From the NCBI GenBank assembly GCA_003586115.2, contig QVOM02000116.1:32465062-32529061 (forward strand): DNA of 64,000 bases, in the 5' to 3' direction. Positions 1 to 11,343 of the stretch are shown one piece after another. A program made the position numbers and the translations under genes. How positions within the stretch are numbered: position 1 is the first letter of the stretch; the number at the start of each line of letters is the position of its first letter. The notes under the pieces were generated by a model, which worked only from the letters and a program-made list of their open reading frames with translations, made no database searches and was not told the origin of the DNA. The DNA is from Salvator merianae. Taxonomy: Eukaryota; Chordata; Lepidosauria; Squamata; Teiidae.

Positions 1-61
1 GTGGATAGCAGGTCCCTATTCTGGGATATAATCCACAATAAGTCCAAGTGCAGAAAGGGCC
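1..61. mobile_element. MITE end (GCAGAAAGGGC family), cut by the window edge
   Basis: Ends AAGTGCAGAAAGGGCC. The inner part GGTCCCTATTCTGGGATATA matches the copies at 2284-2450, 10340-10471 and 46270-46411. Confidence 0.7.
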
Positions 62-80
62 AACATCTGGAAACTAGCAT

Positions 81-360
81 AGCCTAGTGGCTAAGGCTTC
101 AGGCTAGAACCTAGGGGCAGTTCCACACTGGCCAGTACACTGGACCAGCAAATGTACTGGGAGCCTCAATTCTTCACATTCATTTGGTCTACAGGAAGGG
201 CCTCCCTTAGACTGCATGAGCATGCAGAAGGGAGGTTCCTAGTACACTTGCTGGTCCAGTATACCAGCCACAGCAAAGTCGCCCTAAAAGTTTTGCATTT
301 CAAATCTTCACTCACAACCAGGTGACCTTATGGGCCAGTGATGGCCTCTCAGCTCAACAC
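81..360 (+). mobile_element. Sauria-like SINE interrupted by a MITE
   Basis: The head (CTAGTGGCTAAGGCTTCAGG, 84-103) and the body (TCAAATCTTCACTCACAACC then AGGTGACCTTATGGGCCAGT, 300-339) of one tRNA-derived SINE are separated by the inverted-repeat element at 114-284. Confidence 0.65.
114..284. mobile_element. MITE-like element with approximately 53-bp inverted repeats
   Basis: Arm 115-167 and arm 232-284 are near inverted copies, sharing TACTGGACCAGCAA and its complement, around a short spacer. A 91-bp relative is at 9525-9615. It is inserted in a SINE. Confidence 0.8.
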
Positions 361-719
361 AGATACTTGGGAGTAGAAAATGGAGAAAAGGAGGAAGGTG
401 GAATGCATTTATTTTATTTACATACCACACTGGCTTACAGAAGTATAAAGATGCAAGTTAAAATACAGTAAAATACAGCATAAAAAGTAAAATGAAAAAC
501 AATAAGGCTGCATCCAGATGGGGAAATATAGCACCATTTTGACCCCACTGTAGTGGGATTGCCACCTGTATCTATGGCAACCTCACCATAACTACACTAG
601 ATGCCCCCTAAAAGGTGTGATTCCCTATTTTGGAAACCTCCAACTCTGATGGCAGGTTTTTCCGAAATGGCAGGATCACTTACCTTTGCAGACAGAGCCG
701 TCATCATAGTCCTGGCCAC

Positions 720-985
720 CATGCATGCATCTGGGCCAAAGAACACAGCCTCACATGTGCGGTGGTGAAGTTGTGCACTTCTGGGTATTTCGTGCTGGTG
801 AAATACCTGAATGTGATGTCCACCACACATGCATGTGGATCGAGAAAAGCCAGCCATGCATGTGTAATGATGGCATTGTGCGTTCTGGGTATTTCATTCC
901 GGCAAAATACCCAGAAGTGCGCATCACCACACATACACGGCTTGCTTTTCTCGGTCCACGTGCACGCATGGTAGACATCACATCC
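720..985. repeat. Cluster of alternating inverted repeats (two overlapping palindromes)
   Basis: One palindrome is centred near 795: GCACTTCTGGGTATTTCG against GTGAAATACCTGAATG. A second is centred near 898: GTGATGTCCACCACACATGC (813-832) against the complement ending ATGGTAGACATCAC (968-981). They share the middle segment, so three or more copies alternate in direction. The open frames on both strands here are a by-product. Confidence 0.75.
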
Positions 986-2154
986 AGGCACATAGACAGG
1001 CGATCATTCTGGAGGGGCTTTTGTCTGGAATATTGCCTGTTGGCGCTATATTTGACCGGCATCTGAAGCTGGACTAAATTAAAATATGGTAAATGCCACT
1101 AAAAAATTGAAACATTTGAAAAGCCATAGGTTAGCTAACCCTGAATCAGAGATTCAGCTGCATTCTCTAGCTTCCATCCCAAAACTCCATTACAATATAG
1201 CATGCATGTATGTTACCATAAGCAGTTTTTATATAGACTTCTTGCTTTCATGACTGAAACAACCATTACCAGATTACATGGATTGCAGTTTAAACCTTGT
1301 GTTTCTCACAGAGAGTGTCAGCCATCTGTATTTATTTGATTTTCATCCTACCTTTCAAACTAGAAAGATACCCAAGGCAGCCCACATAGAATAGTAAAAT
1401 ATGTTTACTTGAGAATTGCATTGTTCTTTTAAGTACCTGAACATTAGGGGTTCTTTTATTCTATCTGGATTTTACAATGTGGTTTCCAAGGAAGTAGAGA
1501 TTTTAGCACAACTGCAAGCATTAGATTAACCATCCAATTATTCTGTGCTACTATCTAATAATCTAGTTATGTTACATGAGGGCTGAGTTTGCTAGGTATA
1601 TGAGGGGAACAACAGTTTTGATTGTTTCATAAGAGTGCTGAAAACATTGTTTTGCACAGCCCTATAGAATTCATACTACCTGTGTGCTGGTTTGGATCAG
1701 TTCATCCTTGGCTCTGTGCAAAAAGGAGACCCTCCTTTACTTTAATATGAGCGCATGCACAGGTGTGTATTGCATCTCCACACCAACTCTTCATTCATCC
1801 CATTTCTTATCTCTTCTTTTTTTCTTTTCCAAACTATGACAACATACATGGTGTCCTCTTTGCTTTACCACAGATAATTTGCTGTTTCTGGACACTGACT
1901 CCTATCTTCACTTTTGCCTTTGCTGCCTGGAAGCAACAGAAGTTGGCATCCAACATCTAGAGGCTTAACAATTGGTCATCCATATGTTAAACTGGTTTCA
2001 TGATTGGGTTGGTTTTTTTTAACCTACTGTTCTTAGAATTATGATTAGAATACCCATATGGTATGGAGGAATGGTGAAGGGAGAATCTGCAACACTTGGC
2101 ATAATTTCTGTAAATGGTAAGAAAATCTAGAATGTTGTAGTAGTTGGAGATTGG

Positions 2155-2283
2155 ACTAGGGCTAGGGGACAAGGCTTCAAATCTCCACTTGGCTGTAAAT
2201 GCTCACCAGGTAACCTTAAGCCAATTATTACTGCTACGCTGAATTGACAAGGTTATTGTAAGGCTCATAAGGTTATTGTAATG
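2155..2283 (+). mobile_element. Sauria-like SINE fragment
   Basis: Contains TTCAAATCTCCACTTGGCTG, CTCACCAGGTAACCTTAAGC and GACAAGGTTATTGTAAGG in the order of this SINE. The MITE at 2284-2450 follows immediately. Confidence 0.6.
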
Positions 2284-2450
2284 CTTAGGCCTTTTATCCA
2301 CTGGAGCTTAGTCCGCATTATATCCTGTACTATAATGCAGACTACAACCGGCCCCAAGAGGGATCTGCCATAGTCTGCACTGTCATGTGGACAGCAGCCC
2401 CCTATGTCATGATATATCCCAGAATAAGGTCCAGTGCAGAAAGGACCTTA
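2284..2450. mobile_element. MITE of the GCAGAAAGGGC family
   Basis: The end CCAGTGCAGAAAGGACCTTA is an inverted match to TTAGGCCTTTTATCCACTGG at the start. The inner arms contain CCAGAATAAGG and CCGCATTATATCC. Confidence 0.75.
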
Positions 2451-2459
2451 GTTTGCCAC

Positions 2460-4555
2460 ACATAATCCAGGTTGGGGTTCCTATATCTTTAATAGTTGGG
2501 CAGTAAGAGTTGGCTACATTGCAAGCTATATCTGTTGAAATGGTCCCTTCAACACAACTTCAGAAAATAGAGGAACTCTGACCTGGATTTCATAGTTTAA
2601 ACCTGTTTGGGGATAAAATGGGGAGAAGATGATTAACATTTGCTGCCTTCAGCTTCTTGAAAGAAATCCTGAGAAGAAGCAAGACCCAGGTAGCAAAAAG
2701 GAGGAATGGAGTGTGGGTGTCGCAACTACTGGAAGATGAAGTCAGTACCGACCTACAATCCTCCAGTAGCTATCTTGTAGGAAATGCAGTCCTCAGAGGA
2801 GGAGAGGAAAGGGCTCTCTACTGATGCCATGAAAGACTGCTGCACTGAGTGACTTTTACAATCAAACTAATGCCTGGTGTGGAGCAGGCATGATGCCAGC
2901 AAAGAGGATGAAGGGAAGTTGTATCAGTGCCCTATGAGCCAAGCAGTTCTGTTGGCATGCCTCTCTGTGCGGGGCGTGTAAACCTTCCCACCTCCCCCTG
3001 TCTGAAAAGCCAAACCAGCCTATAGCCAATTTACCAGACCTCTGGCCCAAAGAATTTGGCTTAAGTACTTGATATTAGAAGTTGGCTGAACGTACTGGCC
3101 ATGATTTGAAGCTACCACTGCTCTGGCTGCCTTGGATGTTTTTTAGGAAGAGGCAGACGCTGCCAGATAAGCAATTCCATTACCCACCTCTCTTTCATTC
3201 TCAGGAACAGCATCATAGTTTCCTACTACCTCTCAGAGAATATGAATTACATTCAGCGTAGGTAATGGTGGGAGGATCAGGTCTCAAAACTTGTCCTGGA
3301 AAACCTATTGGGCTGTTGCTTTGCCCACCCCCTTACAGCAGTGCTCTGCTGCCCAGACAAACTGAAGTTAAACATTGTGGAACTGCCAGTGCTCATCCAG
3401 TTATTGTACAAAAGCCTGTTCAAACATTTGTCAAAATAACAAATCCAGGAGCTACAATTCCAAGTTTTCTAGGCATAAACAAGCTGCAGAACTAGGATTG
3501 GGACCGGTTGGCCCCCTAGATGTTGATGGCTCCTAGAAGAGCAACCTGTTTCTTGCTAGCTGAACCCTTCAGCTTTGAGCAGAAAAATGACTGGCTAGGA
3601 AAGAGTTAAGGAGTCCTTCTGAACAGTTCAGCTGCCAATGGGGCTTCCTATGCCTCTTCTTAACAGCACCAATGCTTAAGCTCCCTCCAGATGGCAAGAA
3701 GCAATCAGAGGATGTAAAGAAGATCTCACAATTGCCTCTTCCTGCCCCACCAGACATGGGAAGCAGTCATGGGCTTTTACTTCTGTTTGCTGTCTCCTTT
3801 TGCTATTATTGCTCTTGCAGCTATCCGGAAGCCAGAAAAGTACCCATCCACTTCCATTTGTTTCCCCCACCCCCATCTGCTCAGTTGGCTTCCAGGAAAC
3901 TGCAAGAGCAATGATAACGAAAGGAGCTGGCAGACAGGTAAGCAGGATCGCTGTTACGGGAAACCCAGCATCACTGTCAAATTTCTTGTAATAGTGATAT
4001 TACGGGATATTGGCTCAGTATCCCATGACTATACTGTGAATGTCACAATTATGGAGACAATAACCGAACAGCAGACAGGGGAAATGTAAAATTAAGAATC
4101 ACATTTTCCCCCATTCTAATATTCCATGTCAAATTACACCCTTCCAGCTGTTTCGTTTTCTTTAAGACATTTGAAACAAATGCACCACAGAATTGAATCT
4201 ACAAGGTAATTCTCAAGCTCCCCTGAACTGCTGTTTATGGCAATATTGTGGCAATGACCCACAACAGCCCATTGTGCAGCAGAGCCATCTGCCTTCTGCA
4301 TTTGCACAGTCCCTGGCAGTGGTTGTTTAAAAACTGTTACCTTTGCAAGCTGAAAGCACCATCTTAGGACGCACACCTGGCTTTACCTGTTTCATCTGTA
4401 TTTGAAATCTTTCCTTTATCCAAATCTTTCCCTCAGCTGAAGCAAGATAGATAGTTCCCCTCCAAGCACACTTCCACACACAATAAAATAAGAGGTTAAG
4501 TAATGGCAGCTTGCACTTTTGACACATTAATGCTCCCATCCCACCTCCAATCCAT
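2460..4555. other. Left flank without recognised feature
   Basis: Mixed single-copy-looking sequence. Short frames exist on both strands but none shows a domain, splice-bounded exon or repeat I recognise. The same holds for 1070-2150, 4760-5920, 7900-8775 and 9620-10335. Confidence 0.6.
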
Positions 4556-4557
4556 AT

Positions 4558-4757
4558 TGGTGTTGTTATTGTGTACCACCGAGTCATGGCTGACTTCTGC
4601 TTGACTGCATGGGCACCTCCACGGGCATCTCTAGGCAGTTTTCTTGGCAGAGACAGAGAAGAGGGTTGCCATTGCCTACTTCTAGGGAGAGGGTGGGCAT
4701 TGAACCAGCAACCCTCTGCTTTTTGGCAGTTTGTTCCACCACTGAACTATAGCCACT
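4558..4757 (-). mobile_element. tRNA-headed SINE copy
   Basis: Read on the minus strand, the copy starts with a tRNA-like head: GGCTATAGTTCAGTGG as an A box, then GGGTTGCTGGTTCAATGCCC containing the B box. A body and a tail rich in CAA repeats follow. The same sequence recurs at 12933-13300 (two copies), 26065-26262 and 49842-49988. Confidence 0.85.
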
Positions 4758-5924
4758 AAAAAGACATAAAATGCAACTTGTAGTTGGTGCAGGATGGAGT
4801 ACCCTGAAAATACTTGTTTGCTTGCTGGTACTTATTCCACACTTGTGTGGTTGCACCTCTATGAACAATTAAGTGATGCCCAGTGCATTCTACAAGACTT
4901 GGAATTAAATAATGAGAAATGTCTTCAGAGGATCATCTAGTTTATCCTCTACCAATCTGGTGCCCTCCAGATACTTTTACTCCCACCAGCCTTAATCAGC
5001 CTGACTGATAATCAGGACAGTGGTCACATGTGAAAGTCTACTGGCTACCCATACCTTGTAGTGTTATCACTTCTTATATCCACTGGTTTCATTGTTTATC
5101 CCCAATATCACTTCAAGTTGCCTTCATCTGCCTGTTTATCTCTGCTCCCTCGTTCTGCATAATCTAATTCTAGCACATAATGAAGTGTTTGCGAATGGGA
5201 TATTGTAAAGAGCATTTCCATTGATGGCTCTCTATGAAGAATCATTAAAAAGATCAGTTGTTTGAGACATATGCTGCTATATTGGCAGTCTTGTGTAAAC
5301 GCATATTACTTACTGGTGCAATGCTGCGAGTTGCAACACGCACACAAATGATGAAATCCTTGCACTTCACTCTTGCATTACCATAACTCAGTATACTGGG
5401 CTTCTGGACTCTGAAGAAATTATGCCACACAGCTGGGTTGGGGTGAAGTAAGAACTACAGCTTTTTGTAACACAGCTGTGAAACTTATTGTAGGCAATAT
5501 TTCCCGAGACCCAACTGCTTGGTTGAGTCAGTCAGCTAAGGAAATAATGGATGCAAGACAGTTAGAAATGTTCTTTCTACACCATATAAAAAAGTGAAGT
5601 CCAAAGAATAAAGGAACTGAGTGCAAGAAACCAAGCACAATCACTATGGAGACCACTTGTATGGACTGTATATTATGAATCATCTTCCTTTCTGAATAAA
5701 TGTCCTTGACATCTAACCAAACCAAAAAAAAAAAAAAGTACCACTGTGTAAAAACCACACAGTCATTTCCTTTGCAAAATCACTAGTTTGCTGTGGCCTT
5801 GTAGGAGGCCTCTGTGTGCGATGGGTTCACATGGCAACTGGGGAATGTAGTGTATGAGTTTGGTTTAACTTTCTAAATAAACTCTGAAAAGAAGAGAAGA
5901 GAGAGCAGAGCAGAGCAGAGCAGA

Positions 5925-7890
5925 GGAGAAAAAGGCTCCTGGTCACTGCCTCCAGCTGAGCCTCAATTGTCAGTGCAGAGAGTCTAAGAGAATCCCCAAA
6001 TTATTCACCTGTAACTTCCAGGGCAAAGCAACCCCATTAAGAACAGGATACCTCCCTACTTCATGGATACGAGACCCTGTAAAGCACAGCACCTCCGTCT
6101 TGTATTGATTCAGTTTCAATTTATTGGGTCTATTCAGCCAATTACTACCTCCAAATACCTATCAAGTACTTCAGCCACCTCTCCTGATTCAGATGGCACA
6201 GAGAGGTAGAGCTGGGTGTCATCTGCATATTGAAAGCAACTTACTCCAAAACTCCTAGTGATCTCTCCCAGTGCCTTCATTATAGGAGATAAAATATGAG
6301 AGATAAGATCAATTCCTGGGGAACCCCCCCCCCCAAGTAAGTTCTCAGGGCATCGAGCAGCCCCACTCTGGCATCCACCTTAGAGGTAGGAGTGGAACCA
6401 TCGTAATGCATGGCCTCCAACTCCCAAACTCCATAGAAGTTTCAGAAGAATACCATGGTCAATAGTATCAAAAGTCACTGAGAGACTGAGGAGAACCAAC
6501 GGAGTGACACTTCCTTTGTCTTTCTCCTAGAGAAGTTCAGAACCAGTTTTAGTGCCATAACCACGCCTGAAGCCAGATTGAAATGGGTGTAGATAATCAG
6601 CTTCCTCCAAGCATGCCTGCAGTTGGGCAGCCACAGCCTCTCCTTGCCCAGGAAGGGTATACTAACCACCAGGCAGTAGTTGTTTAGCTCATCTGCATCC
6701 AGGCAGGACCTCTTGAGAAGGGGGTACACCATTGCCTCTTAAAGAGCCAGCAGGACCACCCCATCTCTTGTATTCACCACTCTCTGAATCCACCCAGTCA
6801 AACCCTGCTGGATAGCTTTTAGCAGCCAAGAAGGGCAAGGATTCAGAGAGCATGTGGTCAACTGAATTCCATCAAGCAGTTTGCCCACATTGTCAGGCCT
6901 CAATAATAGAAACTGATCCAAGATAATTGGACAGATGGTTCTCTTGATGCTTCCTTTACACTATTTTCAGCTGTAGCATCCAACCTTCTAGCGATTTGAG
7001 CAATTTTGCCATCAAAGTGCTCTGCAAATCTTTTAGATGGCAACCACTCTTGCTTCCTCAGGCTAAATCTTAAAAGGCCATTTACTATTTGGAAAAGTTC
7101 TGATAGAAAGCCACTAAAGGAAGCAACAGCAGCAGAAGAATAACTCTGTTTTGCTGCCACCACTGCCATATGGTAGACAGGATAATGTGCTCTAACCCAT
7201 GTTTAGTCAGACTCATAGCAGGATTTATGCCATCTGTGCTCTACCTGTCACCCTCCTGCTTCATCGTTTGTAACTCCATGGAATACCAAGGTGCTTCACA
7301 AGCTCTACAGTTGCATCAAGGGTGCTTGGAAGTGTTTGACTCAATGGTCCTGGTCAACCTGCAATTCCACAGTGAGACAGAGTCTCAGCAGAAGCACCAT
7401 CCAAGTCAACTGGGAAATCCTCAGGTATTCAGGAATTGCTCAGATTCCATAAGTCCCCAAGGTGGATCATCTCAATGAGTTCTGCATTCTTGTGGGAGGG
7501 GAGCTGCCACTGCAAGTCCAAACCTTACCAGCAAGTAATGGATCTATGACAATGGGCCCTCTTATCAACAGATTTTTCACCAATCCACTCTGTAGTGAAG
7601 ACCACATCAAGGGTATCTCCTGCTGTATGTGCTGGCCCAGAAACATATTGGAATAGTCCTATGGTTGTCATGGAGGCCAATAAGAGCTCTGCTGAGTGTC
7701 GTCTCAGCATAAATGTTGACATCATCACTATGCCAGGTGTTTCCAACACCCTATCTGAGACTAACTCAGCCAGCTCAGACAGGGAGGCTGCCCAACAGCC
7801 TCCCTATCCTGTCTCTCTGATCATAGCCATTCATATATGTAAACATCTATGTATATACTTAGATCATAAATGGGATTAAATAAAATGACA
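5925..7890 (-). mobile_element. Degenerate L2/CR1-clade LINE (endonuclease and reverse transcriptase remnants)
   Basis: On the minus strand, broken frames give non-LTR retrotransposon signatures in the expected order. An endonuclease-like end (HTAGDTLDVVFTTEW) is near 7600. PLLKRSCLDADELNNYCLVV, the family's NNYRPVS-like block, is near 6690. The reverse-transcriptase core YADDTQLY is at 6229-6206, and LNQYKTEVLCFTG and VNNLGILLDS lie toward 5970-6110. Stops and frameshifts are frequent, so it is an inactive fossil. The L2 versus CR1 label is from memory of such motifs. Confidence 0.85.
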
Positions 7891-8779
7891 CAAGATTCTT
7901 TTTTGTCTTTTCCAGATCCTAAACTACAACTTCTTTCTGCACATTTGGATTTTGTTGAAGTAGCTTTACATTCATTGCGTCTATTGAGAACCTTCTGCTA
8001 TTCCTACCAAAATGTTCTGTTGTTTTTTTTAAATCTCATATAATTAACAGATTTCTCCATTTACAATCCATCTTACATTGGAAAAGAGGTAACTTCCCTC
8101 TTGATTTTTCTGGTCAACGTATGGTGCAAAATTCTGATTTTAATAATTCTGATTAGAATAAAATAATAATAATTCTGCAGTAAGGTAATTACGGGCAGAA
8201 AAGACCAAGAGGTTGCCCACATTAGTAGACTGGTGGCTGACATTAAAAGATGTATGTCAGTAAATTATGGAAAACTTATCCAGGACAAAGAGCTATGAAA
8301 GAAACTTGGAAAAATCATCATCCAACTGAAAATGGATTATGATCATGACAACGGTGACAAATGTATATCAACATTTGTTTCTGGTGAACTTTTGGAAAGG
8401 TTCATATAATATAATTTCATAGAGAAAAGTGGAATTTCTACACTAGCCAGCAGAATTATGCTTTCTCCAAGCTGGCATTACTCAAGGACATCTGATAAAT
8501 TGTTTGGGAAACACAGCCATGTTCAGTGTGAAATAGCCAACATTTGCATCAGCACTGCTTATGGATCAACATTTCAGCATCAGTAGAACTAATATGGTAA
8601 TGCACTGGGTAACACATGAACTCTGGAACCTGCTAAGTGTATCACTAGTGAAAAAGTCACTAGGCCAGAATGAAAATAGTACTTTGGCTTTAGAAGGTTG
8701 GTCCTATCCTCACTACTGCACAAATAATTGCTGCTGGAAGTGAGGTAGAGCCAGTAAGGGAGCCAAATGGCTAGGACCA

Positions 8780-9000
8780 GAGGTTGTGATCAGACACACA
8801 CACAAAAAAAGCATCTCTGAGGTGGCTCAGAGATGGCTTCGAGGTGCGATTGTTCACACACCAGTCTGCCCCTCCCCCCTCTCATGAACATTCTATGCTA
8901 GAGAAGGTGAATTAGAGAAGACTTGGGAACATGAGTGCCACACACTGTCTCTATGAGGTGCCTCCAAGTCACCCCTTTTGTTATGTCTGAACGCAGCCTA
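8780..9000. mobile_element. MITE-like element
   Basis: The end pair GGTTGTGATCAGACACACAC and TTATGTCTGAACGCAGCCTA are inverted. The interior (CACACCAGTCTGCCCCTCCC, GGGAACATGAGTGCCAC) recurs at 31343-31530. Confidence 0.65.
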
Positions 9001-9177
9001 AGAATCAGAGGAAGCTGTTAGCCTGAGATTAATTACTGTACTGAATACAAAAGAAATCATTGTTCAGATACCTAGAGGTAAACCCTTAAAAAAACCCTTG
9101 GTCCTTGGGGATCTCTTTTATCGTGTTTTTAAAACTCCACAGAACACACTTTGTTAAATTTATAAAATAACAGTATG

Positions 9178-9430
9178 GGCTTTTTTGCCCTTTCCACCTT
9201 GGAATGCACAGCACTTTTGCAGATGCTCCCAATCACTACTAGCTGCTGGACTGCTCCCGGTAAGCAGCGTTCACACCTACTTCTGGTTGCGAACACTACA
9301 GGTCATGGTACAGCTGCCACCTCACACACAGTGTCTCCAGTCGCCATTGGCCGGACTTTTCCACAGCCACTGTCATAGCAGGCAGCCATGGATGGCCGCC
9401 ACACCATGGGGACAGTTCCACCTTAGAATG
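9178..9430. mobile_element. Fragment related to the 38630-39046 element
   Basis: CCTTTCCACCTTGGAATG is the complement of the end of the other copy, and the inner text (CTCCAGTCGCCATTGGCC, CAGGCAGCCATGGATGGC) is similar in style. Boundaries uncertain. Confidence 0.4.
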
Positions 9431-9524
9431 GGTGATATACACTTATTCATAGGCAATATATACATATTTATTTATAGCTTTCCTATAACAGCTTTTTCCC
9501 AAACAGCTCTAGGTAGCACTCAGA

Positions 9525-9615
9525 GGGCAATTCTGCTGGTATACTGGACCAGCAGTCTAAGGGAGGTTCCTAGTATGCTTGCTGGTCCAGTACACTGGCC
9601 AGTGCAGAATCACCC
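9525..9615. mobile_element. MITE-like element, 91-bp relative of the copy at 114-284
   Basis: The ends GGGCAATTCTGCTGG and CCAGTGCAGAATCACCC are inverted copies, with CTGGACCAGCA arms inside. Confidence 0.75.
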
Positions 9616-9818
9616 ATATTCTCCCTTCCTTTTTCGAATATAAAATAATATATACTCAGTCTTAAACTTTCATGCTTACCCACATGATTCTGAAAAAAAC
9701 CCTTCTTAATTCAAGCCCCATTTCTTATCCCACCTCCTACCATATACAAGTCTAGAAGCCCTTTTCAGGAGACAGGAGGAACACAAGGACACATCGTGCA
9801 AAATGCGTCTGTGCCGTA

Positions 9819-9845
<27 letters not shown>
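9819..9845 (+). repeat. (TG)n microsatellite
   Basis: About 13 TG units, seen directly. Confidence 0.95.
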
Positions 9846-9849
<4 letters not shown>

Positions 9850-10339
9850 CAGGCACAGTTCATGCTACAACACAAAGCCTGGGTGCAGCTTGGGCAATTT
9901 TGTGGACAACTTTAGTTAAGTGTGGACCAGAGAGTAAATTTCAGCCCACTGTACTCAAGTGGGGATGTTCTTCCGAATAAAGACCCGCTGGCGCGCTGGG
10001 CGGATGAGCTGAATTTCTCTGTATGTTGAAACATTCAGCCCCTGATGGCAGCAACTTCCTCGGTAGTCCATACCGCTAAGCTCAATGGGGCGCAGTTCCT
10101 TCCCCATGTGCAAGTTTGGTATGCTGGGAGGGGCCGCACCACCCAGCTTCACGGAGAAATAATAACCCATAAACACAATTTCCTTCCCTTTTCATAAGTG
10201 CTTCTTCCTCTCCCCGGGCTCGTGCAAAAAAGAGGAAGCGGGGAGGACGAGCAGAAGATCTCTTTGTGTGCGCGCGTCTGATAACACACGCAGCCTTTAA
10301 GCCCATGTGGCAGCGAATGATAAATTTAGTGCTGTCTCG

Positions 10340-10471
10340 GCCTCCTTTTGCACTAGGTCTTATTCCAATTTATATCCCAGAACAGGGACCTGCCGTCCGC
10401 ATGCTAGGGCAGACTACAGCAGGTCAATATTCTGGGATGTAATCCGGAATAAGGCCCAGTGCAGAAAGGGC
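10340..10471. mobile_element. MITE of the GCAGAAAGGGC family, upstream of VIM
   Basis: GCCTCCTTTTGCACTAGGTC at the start pairs with GGCCCAGTGCAGAAAGGGCT at the end. The inner arms carry TATATCCCAGAACAGGGACC and TATTCTGGGATGTAATCC. It lies about 0.8 kb upstream of the predicted VIM transcription start. Confidence 0.8.
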
Positions 10472-10694
10472 TTCCGAAACATCTGTCTTGAAAAAGTTCA
10501 AAGCGGCTCCAGTCTACTCGGGCTGAGCGGGGAGCTCCCGACGAGAAAGCAGGGACTGCCGCAGGCAGTAAAAGAAAAGACGCTCCTGACGAAGCGCCAG
10601 GTCTCCCTCGCGTATTTTCCGAAGGAGGGACAGGATTCTCCTTTGGACTTCGGGGCTTAAAGGAGGGGGGAAATAGCAATACCCTTCAAAAGGA

Positions 10695-11075
10695 TGAAAC
10701 GCGTTTATCCGCCCCCCCCCCTTTCGCCAAATCTGATCCACACCCCACCCTCACCCCCCCCATTCCTCCCAGGACTCCGCACCACTTTCACATCTGCTTT
10801 TCACTGGGCTTCCTTAGCCTCCTCGCTGTGCCTCAGCTGTACCTCCAGCAGACTCTCCCCCTCCCTTTCCAAATTTCCAGCCCCATGCATTTTCTCCCCT
10901 TCTTCTCCAGCCCAGCAGCCACAAATCAGGAGTTTTGGTCAGAGAGAGAGCGCGCGCACTCCCCCCCCCTTCTTGGCCTCCTCTCTCACCCCCCCTCCTT
11001 TCTTGCCGCCTCCTTTTCTTTCCTCCCCTTGCCGCCGCCTCCTCCTCCTCCTCCCCTGACTTTGCTTCTTTTTTT
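10695..11075 (+). repeat. Pyrimidine-rich tract upstream of VIM
   Basis: About 380 bases are made mostly of C and T on the plus strand, with runs of seven to nine C and blocks of CCTCC. It ends about 115 bases before the inverted CCAAT box. Such mirror-like polypurine/polypyrimidine DNA can form triplex, and the G runs on the minus strand could form quadruplexes; that is inference. The open frames in it are low-complexity artefacts. Confidence 0.7.
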
Positions 11076-11184
11076 CTTACAATCAGGGAAGGCTGGGATT
11101 GATGGGAACCCACCTCCTCCCGCCTCCGCTTTCCCTCCGCCCCGACCCCCAAGGTTGGCCGCCGATGGCTGGCAAGCTCCGATG

Positions 11185-11343
11185 CTGGGATTGGCTTTGG
11201 TCGGGCGGAGGGCGTGACCGGCGTATAAGAGACGCGGGAGCCCCAGCGCTCCCTCTCCCTCTCCTCCAGCGTCCGCGGGTACCGAGGTCTGCCGCGAAGT
11301 TGTTGCTGCCGCTTCAGGATCGGCCCGGCCCGGCTTTGCAAAG
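11185..11343 (+). promoter_or_regulatory. VIM: VIM core promoter and 5' untranslated region
   Basis: A TATA-like box (TATAAGA, 11224-11230) lies about 115 bases before the start codon. A GC box (GGGCGG, 11203-11208) and an inverted CCAAT box (ATTGG, 11190-11194) stand just upstream. Transcription should start near 11250-11260, leaving a 5' leader of about 90 nt. Spacing and motif order suit a classic TATA plus Sp1/NF-Y promoter; the exact start site is inferred. Confidence 0.75.

Noticed and set aside
9185..9643. A 152-codon open frame
   Set aside because: Lies in fragments of inverted-repeat elements, with no domain, no splice context and no conservation evidence.
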